Origin: CAJQGY01 sp964523375
Lineage (GTDB): Bacteria; Pseudomonadota; Gammaproteobacteria; Magnimaribacterales; D2472
Length of the DNA: 64,000 nucleotides
Direction of reading: 5' to 3'
Assembly: GCA_964523375.1 (NCBI GenBank)
Contig: CAZFYG010000004.1
Span: 27,480 to 91,479 of the forward strand
The notes under the pieces were generated by a model, which saw only the letters and a program-made list of their open reading frames with translations, ran no database searches and was not told where the DNA came from. Of this stretch, positions 43,107 through 52,004 are shown one piece after another. How positions within the stretch are numbered: position 1 is the first letter of the stretch; each line of letters starts with the position of its first letter. A program made the translations under genes and the position numbers.

Positions 43107-43897
43107 TGGATATCTTGTTTTATGGCGGTGGAAATATAGCTCAAGCCGTTATAAAGGGTTTGATTGCATCAGGCTATGAAAAAAAACAGGTGAAGTTCCT
43201 GGACCGTAATAAATCCAACAGAAAAACTCTTAGTAGTTTTGACATTAAAGAATGTAAATCTCTTGGAATGGAAGATCATTTTGATTTAATCATCTTGTGC
43301 GTTAAGCCAAAGGATGCAATGAAGGCCGTTCAAGACATTACATCAGTAATTAAGAAACCAGCCATACTCTCTTTAGTGGCAGGGATCAGTGCAAAAAAAT
43401 ATCTATCTGTTTCAAAAAATATTAAGTTGATTAGAGGTATGCCAAATACATCATCAGAGTTTAAAAAAGGCATCACAGCATTTTGTAATATAAATGCTCC
43501 AAAAAACTTATATTTCAAAACTCAAAAACTATTTTCGCGTATTGGTGTTTCAGTAAATGTAAGTTCTGAGAAAAAAATGGATGATTACACAGGGCTTGTT
43601 GGGAGCGGTCCTGCATATTTTTTTCATTTGCTTCAGGTTTATGAAAAACATCTACTAAAAATTACAGAAAACGATAATAAATTGACTAAGCTAATAATTA
43701 GCAATCTAATGATGGGTGTAGGGAAGTCTGTTATTGGTGATAAGTCTTTAGAAGAGTTAATTTCTTCAGTTGCCTCAAAAAAAGGTACTACAGAGGCAGG
43801 TCTAAAATCTATGAAAGAAAATCAAGTATCTAGCTCATTCAATAAATCTATCAAGGCTGCTATAAAAAGATCAAAGGAGATATCTAGTGAGTTCTAG
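43106..43897 (+). CDS. proC: Pyrroline-5-carboxylate reductase
   Basis: ProC makes proline from pyrroline-5-carboxylate. The 263 residues have the nucleotide loop YGGGNIAQAVIKGL near 6-19, the LCVKPKD segment near 61-67, RGMPNTSSEFKKG near 111-123, and the signature region GLVGSGPAYFFHLL near 158-171 with the late SSVASKKGTTEAGL. The start shares one base with the yggS stop (TAATG). Confidence 0.95.
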   Translation: MDILFYGGGNIAQAVIKGLIASGYEKKQVKFLDRNKSNRKTLSSFDIKECKSLGMEDHFDLIILCVKPKDAMKAVQDITSVIKKPAILSLVAGISAKKYLSVSKNIKLIRGMPNTSSEFKKGITAFCNINAPKNLYFKTQKLFSRIGVSVNVSSEKKMDDYTGLVGSGPAYFFHLLQVYEKHLLKITENDNKLTKLIISNLMMGVGKSVIGDKSLEELISSVASKKGTTEAGLKSMKENQVSSSFNKSIKAAIKRSKEISSEF

Positions 43898-44414
43898 CAC
43901 CATACAACTTATTGCGCTTGTAAGCGGAATGTTGAGCTATGTAGTTAATTTATATTTTATCTTCAATATACTAAGGGTTGATTACTTCAACCCTGTTGTA
44001 AAGATATTTGTAAAGATATTCAAGCCTTTATCACAACTTGCTTTTTTTATACCCAATCAGGCTATTCTCGCTTTAATTATTGCCTCTCTGTTGAAGTTTT
44101 TTGGTTTTTATATTGCTTATGGGGTGGATTATGAAATAGCCAACCTTTTAGTAATTGCCTTGCTTGCAACGCTGAATATTACACTCCAGATTATTCTTTA
44201 TTCTATTATTGGAGCAGTAATAATTAGCTGGGTTGCTCAAGGAAATGATCATCCCCTGCTCAGACTAATAGAAGAGATTTCATTTAAGGTTTTAACTCCT
44301 ATAAAAAACATCATTCCCGCTATGGGGGGGTTAGATATCTCACCCTTGTTTGGGTTGATACTGATCCAATACCTTCAATCATTTATCGGAGGACTTATTC
44401 AGTCGCTGGTATGA
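43887..44414 (+). CDS. yggT: YggT family membrane protein
   Basis: A 175-residue protein made of two YggT (CCB3) repeats, each with paired helices: FNPVVKIFVKIFKPLSQLAFFIPN near 33-56 (in two parts) and a second copy with DHPLLRLIEEISFKVLTPIKNIIP near 113-136. Role unknown; osmotic tolerance and division-linked roles have been suggested for the family. GTG start inside the end of proC. Confidence 0.92.
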   Translation: MSSSTIQLIALVSGMLSYVVNLYFIFNILRVDYFNPVVKIFVKIFKPLSQLAFFIPNQAILALIIASLLKFFGFYIAYGVDYEIANLLVIALLATLNITLQIILYSIIGAVIISWVAQGNDHPLLRLIEEISFKVLTPIKNIIPAMGGLDISPLFGLILIQYLQSFIGGLIQSLV

Positions 44415-45505
44415 AGGTAGCATCAAAAAAAATAAAATTTGAGAATAGCCTTAGCCTTGAATGCGGCTCAATACTTCCATCTTTTGAATTAATGTTTGAA
44501 ACGTATGGGGAGCTAAATAAAGAAAATTCTAATGCCATATTGGTATGCCATGCATTTTCTGGTAATCATCATGCCGCTGGCGAATCTAATACAGACTCTT
44601 CAATTGGATGGTGGGATCAAATGATCGGGCCTAATAAAGCCATTGATACAAATAAATATTTTGTTGTGTGCTCAAATAATATTGGAGGTTGTGGTGGATC
44701 TTCGGGGCCTACATCGATTAACCCCAACAATGGAGAGGTTTATGGAGCAGACTTTCCTGTTGTGTCTGTTGTTGATTGGGTGAACACTCAAAAAATATTA
44801 ATGGACAATTTGAGGATCAATAAATGGGAGTTAGTTTTAGGTGGAAGTCTTGGGGGAATGCAAGCCCTTCAATGGGCCATTTCTTACCCAGAAAATATCA
44901 ATAAAGCTGGAATATTTGCTGCCGCAGCTCAAGCCAGCACACAAAATATTGCAATGAATGAGGTTGCGAGAGAGTCTATTCGAAAAGATGAGAATTTCTA
45001 TAATGGGCATTATTTAAAAAATAATACAAAACCTAAGAAAGGTTTAAAAACAGCTCGAATGTTAGGCCATATTACTTATTTATCAGAGGAGCATATGGAC
45101 CTAAGGTTTGGAAGAAGGTTCCAAGATAGTGAATCGAAGGTAGCCAGAGATGTTGATTTTGAGATTGAAAACTATCTTCAATACAAGGGTGAGAAATTCT
45201 CAGACTCTTTTGACGCAAATACATATATTTTGATGACAAAGGCTATGGATAACTTTGATCCGTCAAGCAATAAGGAAGGAGATCTTAAAAAAGCACTTAT
45301 AAATATTAAATCAAAACTTTTAATCATTGGCTTTAAAACTGATTGGCTTTTCCCGCCAAAAAAAGGGAAAGAAATTCAGCTTGCAGCTATGAAGGCTGGA
45401 ATAAACTCATCATTTGTTGTTTTAGATGGAAAGCATGGCCATGACAGCTTCCTTTTTATGTCGGATAGATATTTTAAAATCATAAGATCATTTTTAGAAT
45501 CCTAA
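44411..45505 (+). CDS. metX: Homoserine O-acyltransferase MetX
   Basis: MetX acylates homoserine, the first step of methionine synthesis. The 364-residue alpha/beta hydrolase has VCHAFSGNHHAAG near 45-57, the nucleophile elbow LGGSLGGMQALQWA near 139-152 (Ser142), the Asp in GFKTDWLFPP near 300 and the His in HGHDSFLFM near 346. Whether acetyl- or succinyl-CoA is used cannot be read safely; metW-linked MetX in proteobacteria often prefers succinyl-CoA. It overlaps yggT and lies one base before metW. Confidence 0.93.
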   Translation: MKVASKKIKFENSLSLECGSILPSFELMFETYGELNKENSNAILVCHAFSGNHHAAGESNTDSSIGWWDQMIGPNKAIDTNKYFVVCSNNIGGCGGSSGPTSINPNNGEVYGADFPVVSVVDWVNTQKILMDNLRINKWELVLGGSLGGMQALQWAISYPENINKAGIFAAAAQASTQNIAMNEVARESIRKDENFYNGHYLKNNTKPKKGLKTARMLGHITYLSEEHMDLRFGRRFQDSESKVARDVDFEIENYLQYKGEKFSDSFDANTYILMTKAMDNFDPSSNKEGDLKKALINIKSKLLIIGFKTDWLFPPKKGKEIQLAAMKAGINSSFVVLDGKHGHDSFLFMSDRYFKIIRSFLES

Positions 45506-45506
45506 T

Positions 45507-46094
45507 ATGCCAATTACAGAGATAATAAAGAAATGGATAACTGAGGGAGCAAATGTAATAGATTTTGGTTGTGGCGACGGGTCCCTACTATGTGATTTAA
45601 AAAATTCAAAAAACATTAATGGCTACGGTATAGAAATTGACCCTGATCAAATAGAATTATGTATAGAAAACGGAGTGTCTGTTATAGAGCAAGATATTGA
45701 TCAAGGTATTCAAGACTTCTCATCTTTTAATTTTGATATTGCAATCATGGCTAGCTCAATACAGTGCCTGAAAAATCCCGATATTGCCTTAGACAAAATG
45801 CTAGATATTGCTGATTGCTGCATTGTTACTCTACCTAATTTTGGTCATTGGAAATGTAGACTAGATGTATTCTTGGGAAGAATGCCTGTTACAAAAAGCT
45901 TGCCTGTTACTTGGTACGAAACTAATAACTATCATCTTTGTACAATCAAAGACTTTGAGAGTCTTTGTAGTGAAAGAGGATTTATTTTAAATAAACGAAA
46001 ATATTTAAACACAAGTTTTAAAGAAAGCTGGCTATCTTCACTCAGACCAAACCTTTTTGCCGCAGAAGGAGTGTACTTAATTGAAAAAAAATAA
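45507..46094 (+). CDS. metW: Methionine biosynthesis protein MetW
   Basis: A methyltransferase-fold protein that supports homoserine acylation by MetX. The 195 residues include the SAM-site motif VIDFGCGDGSLLCDL near 17-31, GYGIEIDPDQI near 39-49, LPNFGHWKCRLDVFLGRMPVT near 110-130 (in two parts) and WYETNNYHLCTIKDFE near 137-152, all typical of MetW. The metX-metW pair is conserved in proteobacteria. It overlaps rdgB by 14 bases. Confidence 0.94.
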   Translation: MPITEIIKKWITEGANVIDFGCGDGSLLCDLKNSKNINGYGIEIDPDQIELCIENGVSVIEQDIDQGIQDFSSFNFDIAIMASSIQCLKNPDIALDKMLDIADCCIVTLPNFGHWKCRLDVFLGRMPVTKSLPVTWYETNNYHLCTIKDFESLCSERGFILNKRKYLNTSFKESWLSSLRPNLFAAEGVYLIEKK

Positions 46095-46686
46095 AGAAAT
46101 ATTACTTGCCTCATCTAATAAAGGGAAAATTGCAGAATTTAAGAAGATTTTTATAAATAAAAGTCTTGTCTCCCTTTCAGACCTTGGCATAGGTGATGCA
46201 ATTGAAGATGGTTTGAGCTTTCTTGAAAATGCTATTAAAAAAGCAAGACATGGGGCTAAATATTCTGGTTTATATTCTATAGCAGATGATTCTGGTCTTG
46301 TTGTTCCTAGTTTAAATTTTGAACCAGGCATATATTCTGCCAGATATGCTGGAAGTGACTCAACGGATAAGCTTAATAGGGAAAAGTTAATATCATCTAT
46401 AAAAGCATGTGATAAAGATTTTTTGGATGCTTATTATGTTTGCGTCATCGTTGGCATGTTTAATGAGGGCGATCCTATGCCTATTGTTGCGTCAGGTAGG
46501 ATTCATGGGAAAGTATCTATCTACGAAAGTGGTGAAGGTGGATTTGGCTATGATAAAATTTTTTACCCGAATGGATACTCATCCTCGATGGCTTCTATCG
46601 AAAGTGATGTTAAAAATAAAATTAGTCATAGAGGCCTGGCTGCATCAGATTTTATAAATAAATTTAATAGCATTGAATCTGCCTGA
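46081..46686 (+). CDS. rdgB: dITP/XTP pyrophosphatase
   Basis: RdgB hydrolyses inosine and xanthosine triphosphates to keep them out of DNA. The 201 residues have LLASSNKGKIAEFK near 7-20, ENAIKKARHGAKYSG near 48-62, ADDSGLVV near 67-74 (catalytic Asp), GVYSARYAG-like GIYSARYAG near 82-90 and GGFGYDKIFYP near 154-164, SHRGLA near the end. TTG start at 46081 inside metW; it overlaps hemW by 14 bases. Confidence 0.95.
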   Translation: MKKNKEILLASSNKGKIAEFKKIFINKSLVSLSDLGIGDAIEDGLSFLENAIKKARHGAKYSGLYSIADDSGLVVPSLNFEPGIYSARYAGSDSTDKLNREKLISSIKACDKDFLDAYYVCVIVGMFNEGDPMPIVASGRIHGKVSIYESGEGGFGYDKIFYPNGYSSSMASIESDVKNKISHRGLAASDFINKFNSIESA

Positions 46687-47797
46687 TATTCCATTAAGTC
46701 TTTATATCCACCTTCCTTGGTGTGAGAAAAAATGCCCGTATTGTGATTTTAATATTTCAACTAATAAGTCTGATACAGATGAAGAGAATTTAATAAAGGC
46801 AATTATTTTTGATATTGAGAATTCTAAGGTTGCTATTAATAATAGAAAATTCAAATCCATTTACTTTGGAGGGGGCACTCCGTCACTTGTTAAAGGTGAG
46901 TTGATAGGCTTAATTATCAATTTTCTTAAAAAAAATGATCTTATTGAAAATAATGCAGAGGTTAGTTTTGAATTTAACCCTCAGGAAGTATCTAAGGATT
47001 ACCTTGATTGTATTGTAGGTCATGGAGTTAATAGATTATCCATAGGCGTTCAAAGCTTTGATGATAAAACTCTCTCTTCTCTTGAAAGAAACCATAACAA
47101 GAAAAGATCTCTTAAATCTATTGAGGTCATATCATTGTTAAAAGGCGTTAGGACGAGCATAGATCTGATATATGGTGTCATGGATCAAACATTAAATTCT
47201 TTTGAAGTTGATTTAAAAACATTTAGTGAGTTTGATCTGAGCCACCTATCTTTATACCAGCTGACCATTGAACCAAATACAATCTTTTATAAAAGAGAAC
47301 TTAGAACCCCCAGTGAAGAGGTAATAGAAGACATGGAAAGATCTGCAAAAAAAATCTTAAATTCTAATGGGTATTTTCAATATGAAGTCTCATCTTGGTC
47401 GCTAGATAATCAGAAAGGTATTCATAATATGAATTATTGGTCATATGGTGATTATCTTGGCGTTGGTCCTGGGGCGCACTCAAAGATAACATTAAGTAAC
47501 GGGGTTTACCGTAGCATTAAAATGAAGAAAGTGTTGTCATATATCCAGAATCCATTAAAAAATAATGGTAAATATGTCCCAAAAAAAGAAATTGATTTAG
47601 ATCTTGCTATGAATTTTTTAAGAATTAAGGATGGTGTTAGTTTGGAAGAATTGAAAAATAATACCTACTTAGCCTCAGATAATTTTTTTAATAAAATAGA
47701 AATTGCAATTAAAAAAGGTTTAATAGAGAAAGATAGATTTAAAGCAACCGATCAAGGCTATAAGTTTCTAAATGACACAATAAATATTTTTGGTTAA
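46673..47797 (+). CDS. hemW: HemW radical SAM protein (heme chaperone)
   Basis: HemW is a heme-binding radical SAM protein, often misnamed coproporphyrinogen oxidase. The 374 residues have HLPWCEKKCPYCDFN near 13-27, with the C-X3-C-X2-C cluster followed by DF rather than the extra Cys of HemN, then YFGGGTPSL near 66-74, RLSIGVQSFDD near 120-130, and NYWSYGDYLGVGPGAHS near 247-263. The rdgB-hemW neighbourhood matches E. coli. TTG start; its stop is shared with convergent trmB in TTAA. Confidence 0.95.
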   Translation: MNLPDIPLSLYIHLPWCEKKCPYCDFNISTNKSDTDEENLIKAIIFDIENSKVAINNRKFKSIYFGGGTPSLVKGELIGLIINFLKKNDLIENNAEVSFEFNPQEVSKDYLDCIVGHGVNRLSIGVQSFDDKTLSSLERNHNKKRSLKSIEVISLLKGVRTSIDLIYGVMDQTLNSFEVDLKTFSEFDLSHLSLYQLTIEPNTIFYKRELRTPSEEVIEDMERSAKKILNSNGYFQYEVSSWSLDNQKGIHNMNYWSYGDYLGVGPGAHSKITLSNGVYRSIKMKKVLSYIQNPLKNNGKYVPKKEIDLDLAMNFLRIKDGVSLEELKNNTYLASDNFFNKIEIAIKKGLIEKDRFKATDQGYKFLNDTINIFG

Positions 47798-48438
47798 ATT
47801 TTTTTTAAATTAAACTTATGGATATCCCTTCCCTCTCTAATTGCCCTGGCCTGGAATCTTGTTACAGGGAGGTTGTTGAATGGAAAATCTTCTGAGGAAA
47901 TATATCCTTCTGCATCACAAATGGCTTCATATATCCCATCAGCATAGTCCTCCCAGTCAGTAGCAATATAAAGATCTCCCTCTTTCTTTAGGGAATTTCG
48001 AGCAAGTGCTAAAAAATCAGAGTTTATAAGCCTTCTCTTATGATGTTTGGCTTTCTGCCATGGATCAGGACAAATAATTAGCATGCTCTTAAATATCGGT
48101 ACTTTTATTGTTTCTAACAGCTCTCTAACATCCCCGTTATGGATTCTAATATTTAATAAATTATTTTCCTTTATTTTTCCTATTAAAGACCCTATGCCTG
48201 AAAGGTAAACTTCTGAACCAACAAATAAAGTCTCAGGATTTCCTTTTGCTATCGAAAAAATATTTTCTCCATCACCAAAACCTATTTCTATTGTTGTAGA
48301 TGTAAAATCCTCTGATATATTTTTAATATCATTGAAATCGGATACTGAAAACTTATGTAAATCTTCAATATTCTCTATTTGTTTTTTTGTGATTCTTCCT
48401 CTGCGCTTAACAAAAGACGGTAAATACTTAAAATGCAT
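47794..48438 (-). CDS. trmB: tRNA (guanine-N7)-methyltransferase
   Basis: TrmB methylates G46 of tRNAs. The 214 residues carry the RxR start FVKRRGRITKKQ, the SAM motif TTIEIGFGDGENIF near 47-60, NIRIHNGDVREL near 96-107, the signature ICPDPWQKAKHHKRRLIN near 120-137, and TRFQARAIREG near the C-terminus. In E. coli it lies beside mutY-yggX, here 32 kb away. Confidence 0.95.
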   Translation of the reverse strand: MHFKYLPSFVKRRGRITKKQIENIEDLHKFSVSDFNDIKNISEDFTSTTIEIGFGDGENIFSIAKGNPETLFVGSEVYLSGIGSLIGKIKENNLLNIRIHNGDVRELLETIKVPIFKSMLIICPDPWQKAKHHKRRLINSDFLALARNSLKKEGDLYIATDWEDYADGIYEAICDAEGYISSEDFPFNNLPVTRFQARAIREGRDIHKFNLKKI

Positions 48439-48478
48439 TTATTAATTATTTAAAGTTGGGTCTGGTTGACAGACTATA

Positions 48479-49339
48479 TTATGCGGCTTCGCCCATAGAG
48501 GCTTTAAGTTTTTTTAGAGCTCCAGTTTCGATCTGTCTTATTCTTTCTGCAGAAACCCCATACTCATCTGCAAGCTCGTGTAATGTTGCTTTCTTATCAT
48601 CAAGGTATCTTCTTAAGAGAATATCTTTGCTTCTGCCATCAAGAAGCTTCAATGCTTCCATTAGATTAGCATTATTAACTTTTTCCACTTCCTCGTTAGC
48701 AACCATCATCTCAGGGTCATATCTTTTATCTTCAAGATACTGTGCTGGGGACATCATCTCCTCATCATCATTAGTTGATGTGGGACTATCGAATGCCGCA
48801 TCTGTTGAAGAGAGCCTATTTTCCATATGCAAAACGTCTTTCACTTCAACGTTGAGGTCATTTGCTATTTTTTCTGCCTCATCTTTTGTTAACCATCCAA
48901 GTGATTTCTTTTTACTTCTTAGATTAAAGAAAAGCTTTCTCTGTGCCTTGGTTGTGGCAATTTTTACTAGTCTCCAATTTCTTAATATATATTCATGAAT
49001 TTCGGCTTTAATCCAATGCACAGCAAATGAAACAACTTTCACGCCTTTGTTTGGATCAAACTTATCAACTGCTTTCATAAGGCCTACGTTTCCTTCCTGA
49101 ATAATATCAGCCAATGGAAGCCCATAGCCTTGATAAGAGCGTGCAATGTGAACAACAAATCTTAAATGATGGATAACAAGCTGCCTAGCAGCATCAAGAT
49201 CGTCATCATCATAAAGCTTAAATGTAAGTTCTTGTTCTTGTTCTTTGGTCAAAATAGGAATTGCATGCACAGAAGACAAATAGGATTCTATATCCTTGCC
49301 CGGAGTGGTTAAATTAATTGGTTGTAAACTTGTTCCCAT
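48479..49339 (-). CDS. rpoH: RNA polymerase sigma-32 factor
   Basis: RpoH directs RNA polymerase to heat-shock promoters. The 286 residues have region 2 (HLRFVVHIARSYQGYGLPLADIIQEGN, in parts near 57-84), the RpoH-box QRKLFFNLR near 132-140 that distinguishes sigma-32 from sigma-70 and sigma-S, and region 4.2 helix-turn-helix LHELADEYGVSAERIRQIE near 250-268. AT-rich upstream sequence with several TATAAT-like words likely holds its promoter. No ftsYEX cluster is next to it, unlike in E. coli. Confidence 0.96.
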   Translation of the reverse strand: MGTSLQPINLTTPGKDIESYLSSVHAIPILTKEQEQELTFKLYDDDDLDAARQLVIHHLRFVVHIARSYQGYGLPLADIIQEGNVGLMKAVDKFDPNKGVKVVSFAVHWIKAEIHEYILRNWRLVKIATTKAQRKLFFNLRSKKKSLGWLTKDEAEKIANDLNVEVKDVLHMENRLSSTDAAFDSPTSTNDDEEMMSPAQYLEDKRYDPEMMVANEEVEKVNNANLMEALKLLDGRSKDILLRRYLDDKKATLHELADEYGVSAERIRQIETGALKKLKASMGEAA

Positions 49340-49398
49340 ATCTTATTATGCTCTATATTTATATTATATTATATAAATAAATTATATCGAACTAAATA

Positions 49399-50223
49399 TT
49401 ATAGCAATTTTTTTGTAAATTCGCTCAAAATAGGCATATATTTATCTTTTAGATCATTGTTCCTAAATCCAAAAAAAGGTGGATTAAGAATTGAATCAGC
49501 TTTTCCGTAATCTAGATCAGTAAAATCATAAGCTTTAACTATTATCCCTCCTTTGCTTCTTAAGAATCCTTCAGCTGCAGCTATATCCCACTCAGAAGTA
49601 GGTCCAAATCTCGGGTAAAAATCCGCATCACCTGTTGCTAAAGAGCAAATTTTTAAAGAGCTTCCCTTTTCAATTATGCTAAAACTAATGCCTTTTACCC
49701 TCAAGAAATCTAAAAAAGATTTATCTACGTCTGTTTGATGGCTCTTGCTCATAACAATCCTTAGAGAGGTATCTGCATCAACTTCTTTTTGCTCAATTTC
49801 CGCACTATCGAATATTGACCCGCTCCAAATCTCACCACTGAATGGTGCTCCAACAATTCCAAATATTGGCTTTCCATTTCTTATTAGCCCAATATTTACA
49901 GTAAATTCTTTGGATTTATTAATAAATTCTCTAGTTCCATCTAACGGATCAACAATCCAAAAAAGTTTATGATTATGATTTAGTAAATCATTTGAATATG
50001 TTTCCTCTGAAATAACTGGTATCTCTGGTGAAATAGCCTTTAAGGCTTTCATAATAATTTCATTAGCCGCAAGATCAGCAATGGTCACAGGAGATCCATC
50101 GCCCTTATCCTTTTTGCCCAAATTATTGCTGTGATAGATATCCATAATTTCTGAAGAAGACTTGATTACAGCATTCTTTAAAGCGGGTAAGATGTTATCT
50201 AGATAATTTTTTGAGATGTCCAT
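49399..50223 (-). CDS. cysQ: 3'(2'),5'-Bisphosphate nucleotidase CysQ
   Basis: CysQ removes the 3'-phosphate of PAP formed in sulfate assimilation. The 274-residue protein has the inositol-monophosphatase-type metal site: KGDGSPVTIADLAANE near 38-53, ISEE near 74, WIVDPLDGTREF near 89-100 and the C-terminal GPTSEWDIAAAEGFL near 206-220. Length is slightly above E. coli CysQ (246). It is divergent from the YrfG-like gene, with ATG codon ending just where that gene's reading frame opens. Confidence 0.93.
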   Translation of the reverse strand: MDISKNYLDNILPALKNAVIKSSSEIMDIYHSNNLGKKDKGDGSPVTIADLAANEIIMKALKAISPEIPVISEETYSNDLLNHNHKLFWIVDPLDGTREFINKSKEFTVNIGLIRNGKPIFGIVGAPFSGEIWSGSIFDSAEIEQKEVDADTSLRIVMSKSHQTDVDKSFLDFLRVKGISFSIIEKGSSLKICSLATGDADFYPRFGPTSEWDIAAAEGFLRSKGGIIVKAYDFTDLDYGKADSILNPPFFGFRNNDLKDKYMPILSEFTKKLL

Positions 50224-50874
50224 ATTATTAATTTAAATAAATATAACTATATATTACTGGATATAGATGGTGTAATTTTGGACCAAGTTTTTGACAACTA
50301 TTATTGGTCAGAGCTTGTCCCTAGAGAAATATCAAAAATAAATAACATGCCTTTAGTTGAAAGCAAGGCGCAAGTTGCTGTGATGGGAAAGGACCTTGCC
50401 GGGACTTTGCCTTGGTATGAGATTGAGTTCTGGGAAAAAAGATTTTGTTTAGACTTGATAAAGCCTGCAAGGCAAAATTTATCGCATATAAAATTCCTAC
50501 CTTCGGCTCAAGAGTCTCTAAAAAAATTAAATGCTTTAAATAAAAAAATTATTTTTTTAACTAACTGTGATGCGAGACTTCTAAGTGTAAAATCTGATGC
50601 CGTTCCAATAATGCAATACTGCACAGCATTTCAATCGAGCACTGATCTTGGAATAATCAAAGAAGATGAGAATTATTGGCCAATTGTATTTGATAAATTT
50701 AATATTGATCCAGCTACATCATTATTTATAGATGACAATAAACAAATTGTTATGGCTGCAGATAGAGCTGGAATTAAGTCATCATTCCATATAACTGAGC
50801 CTACTTCTGATATGTCAGTAATTTACAAACAGGAATGGAAAAATAGTTTAAGGACTATTGAGGACTTGTTCTAG
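50224..50874 (+). CDS. HAD-family GMP/IMP nucleotidase, YrfG-like, with a non-standard start
   Basis: The protein matches E. coli YrfG: HAD motif I LLDIDGVILD followed by QVFDNYYWSELVP, then IIFLTNCD (motif II) and LFIDDNKQIV (motif IV). Motif I is encoded from 50254 to 50283, but no ATG, GTG or TTG lies in frame before it; the frame opens after a TGA at 50212-50214. The only upstream candidates are ATT at 50224 or 50227 (with GAGATG before them), ATA at 50251 or CTG at 50257. The TTG at 50278 would delete both catalytic Asp residues. From ATT 50224 the protein has 216 residues, close to YrfG (222). The 3' end shares CTAG with convergent alkaline phosphatase. Confidence 0.8.
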   Translation: MINLNKYNYILLDIDGVILDQVFDNYYWSELVPREISKINNMPLVESKAQVAVMGKDLAGTLPWYEIEFWEKRFCLDLIKPARQNLSHIKFLPSAQESLKKLNALNKKIIFLTNCDARLLSVKSDAVPIMQYCTAFQSSTDLGIIKEDENYWPIVFDKFNIDPATSLFIDDNKQIVMAADRAGIKSSFHITEPTSDMSVIYKQEWKNSLRTIEDLF

Positions 50875-51995
50875 TATTTGCAGCTATTATCTTCAAGGTC
50901 GTTGAAGCTTAAAAGATTAAGAATCTTATTATGAATATCTGTGTTGTCCATTGTGCCTTCAAAAATTTCTGCACCCGGCCCATAGGAAAAAACACCAACA
51001 GGTGCAGCCGTATGACTGCCTGTGCTCCACTGAACTTTTATTGAATTCTTGCTCCTTTTTAAGATCTGCAATCCTCCCGTTTCATGGTCAGCGGTAACAA
51101 TTAATAATGTATTCTTGTTTTTATTAATAAATTTAATAATTTCCTTAATGGTTGCGTCAAAATCTCTAAATTCTTCTATCATTTTTTTTGCATCATTATC
51201 ATGGCCAGCCCAGTCTATTTGACTACCTTCTGACATAAGAAAAAAGCCTGAGCAATTTGAAGTTCTGCTCAAAAGAAGCTCTATTGCAGCAGAAGTCATA
51301 GCCAATTGAGTTGGTGAGCCCTCCCCTCTTTCAATACCATCATTTGCAAATAAACCTACTACTCTTTTTACAGAGCCTGACTCTTCTTTGGACAAATCTT
51401 TAAGGTTATATAGGTAGTTTATATCTCCTCTTTCAGTATCAAAAAACTTCCTGCCTCCACCAAGCGCAATATGTATAGAAGAGTCCTGAAGCTGCCTTGC
51501 TATCTCTTTTTCCTTATATCTATTATCAACATGAGCGTAAAAAGCAGCTGGTGTAGCATGAGTTATCGATGATGTTGCAATCAAACCTGAAAGAAACCCT
51601 TTGCTATAAAGCTTTTCAGCTAAAGTTTGTAAGACTTCTTTGTTGGGCGTAATTGATAAGAACTTATTATTTGTTTTCTGCCCAGTTGACCAAGCAGTTG
51701 CAGCAGCAGCGGAGTCAGTAACTATATTATCTGCTGAGTGAGTGAGTGATATTCCTGTAAATGGAAGCCTGTCTAGATATAACCTTGAGTCATAGCCAGC
51801 AATTGCCATTCTTGACAGCGCTATTTGATTAAACCCTGTTCCATCGCCAATCAATAATATAATATTTTTAGGCTTAACCTTTTCAAATGATTTAATCTTA
51901 ACAGGGTCTTGAATTTCACTTCCAAGCTCAACATATTCAACTTTCTCACTAGCTGCAAAAAGTGAAAAGAGAAGAAAAAAGAAAAAATATTTCAT
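50871..51995 (-). CDS. Exported alkaline phosphatase (PhoA superfamily)
   Basis: The 374-residue protein has a signal peptide (MKYFFFFLLFSLFAAS) and the alkaline phosphatase core: metal Asp in ILLIGDGTGFNQIA near 45-58, catalytic Ser in IVTDSAAAATAWSTG near 91-105, SEGSQIDWAGHDND near 253-266, VTADHETGG near 298-306 and the late STGSHTAAPVGVFS. It would release phosphate from organic esters in the periplasm. Shorter than E. coli PhoA (471). No Pho box is evident in the short gap to the next phosphatase gene, which may be co-transcribed. Confidence 0.94.
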   Translation of the reverse strand: MKYFFFFLLFSLFAASEKVEYVELGSEIQDPVKIKSFEKVKPKNIILLIGDGTGFNQIALSRMAIAGYDSRLYLDRLPFTGISLTHSADNIVTDSAAAATAWSTGQKTNNKFLSITPNKEVLQTLAEKLYSKGFLSGLIATSSITHATPAAFYAHVDNRYKEKEIARQLQDSSIHIALGGGRKFFDTERGDINYLYNLKDLSKEESGSVKRVVGLFANDGIERGEGSPTQLAMTSAAIELLLSRTSNCSGFFLMSEGSQIDWAGHDNDAKKMIEEFRDFDATIKEIIKFINKNKNTLLIVTADHETGGLQILKRSKNSIKVQWSTGSHTAAPVGVFSYGPGAEIFEGTMDNTDIHNKILNLLSFNDLEDNSCKY

Positions 51996-52004
51996 TTAAA
52001 TAAT

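Noticed and set aside
48455..48475. GTCTG/CAGAC hairpin after rpoH on the minus strand as a terminator.
   Set aside because: Five-base stem without a following T-run.
50278..50874. TTG at 50278 as the true start of the YrfG homologue.
   Set aside because: It would remove HAD motif I with both catalytic aspartates, while the frame upstream clearly encodes that motif.
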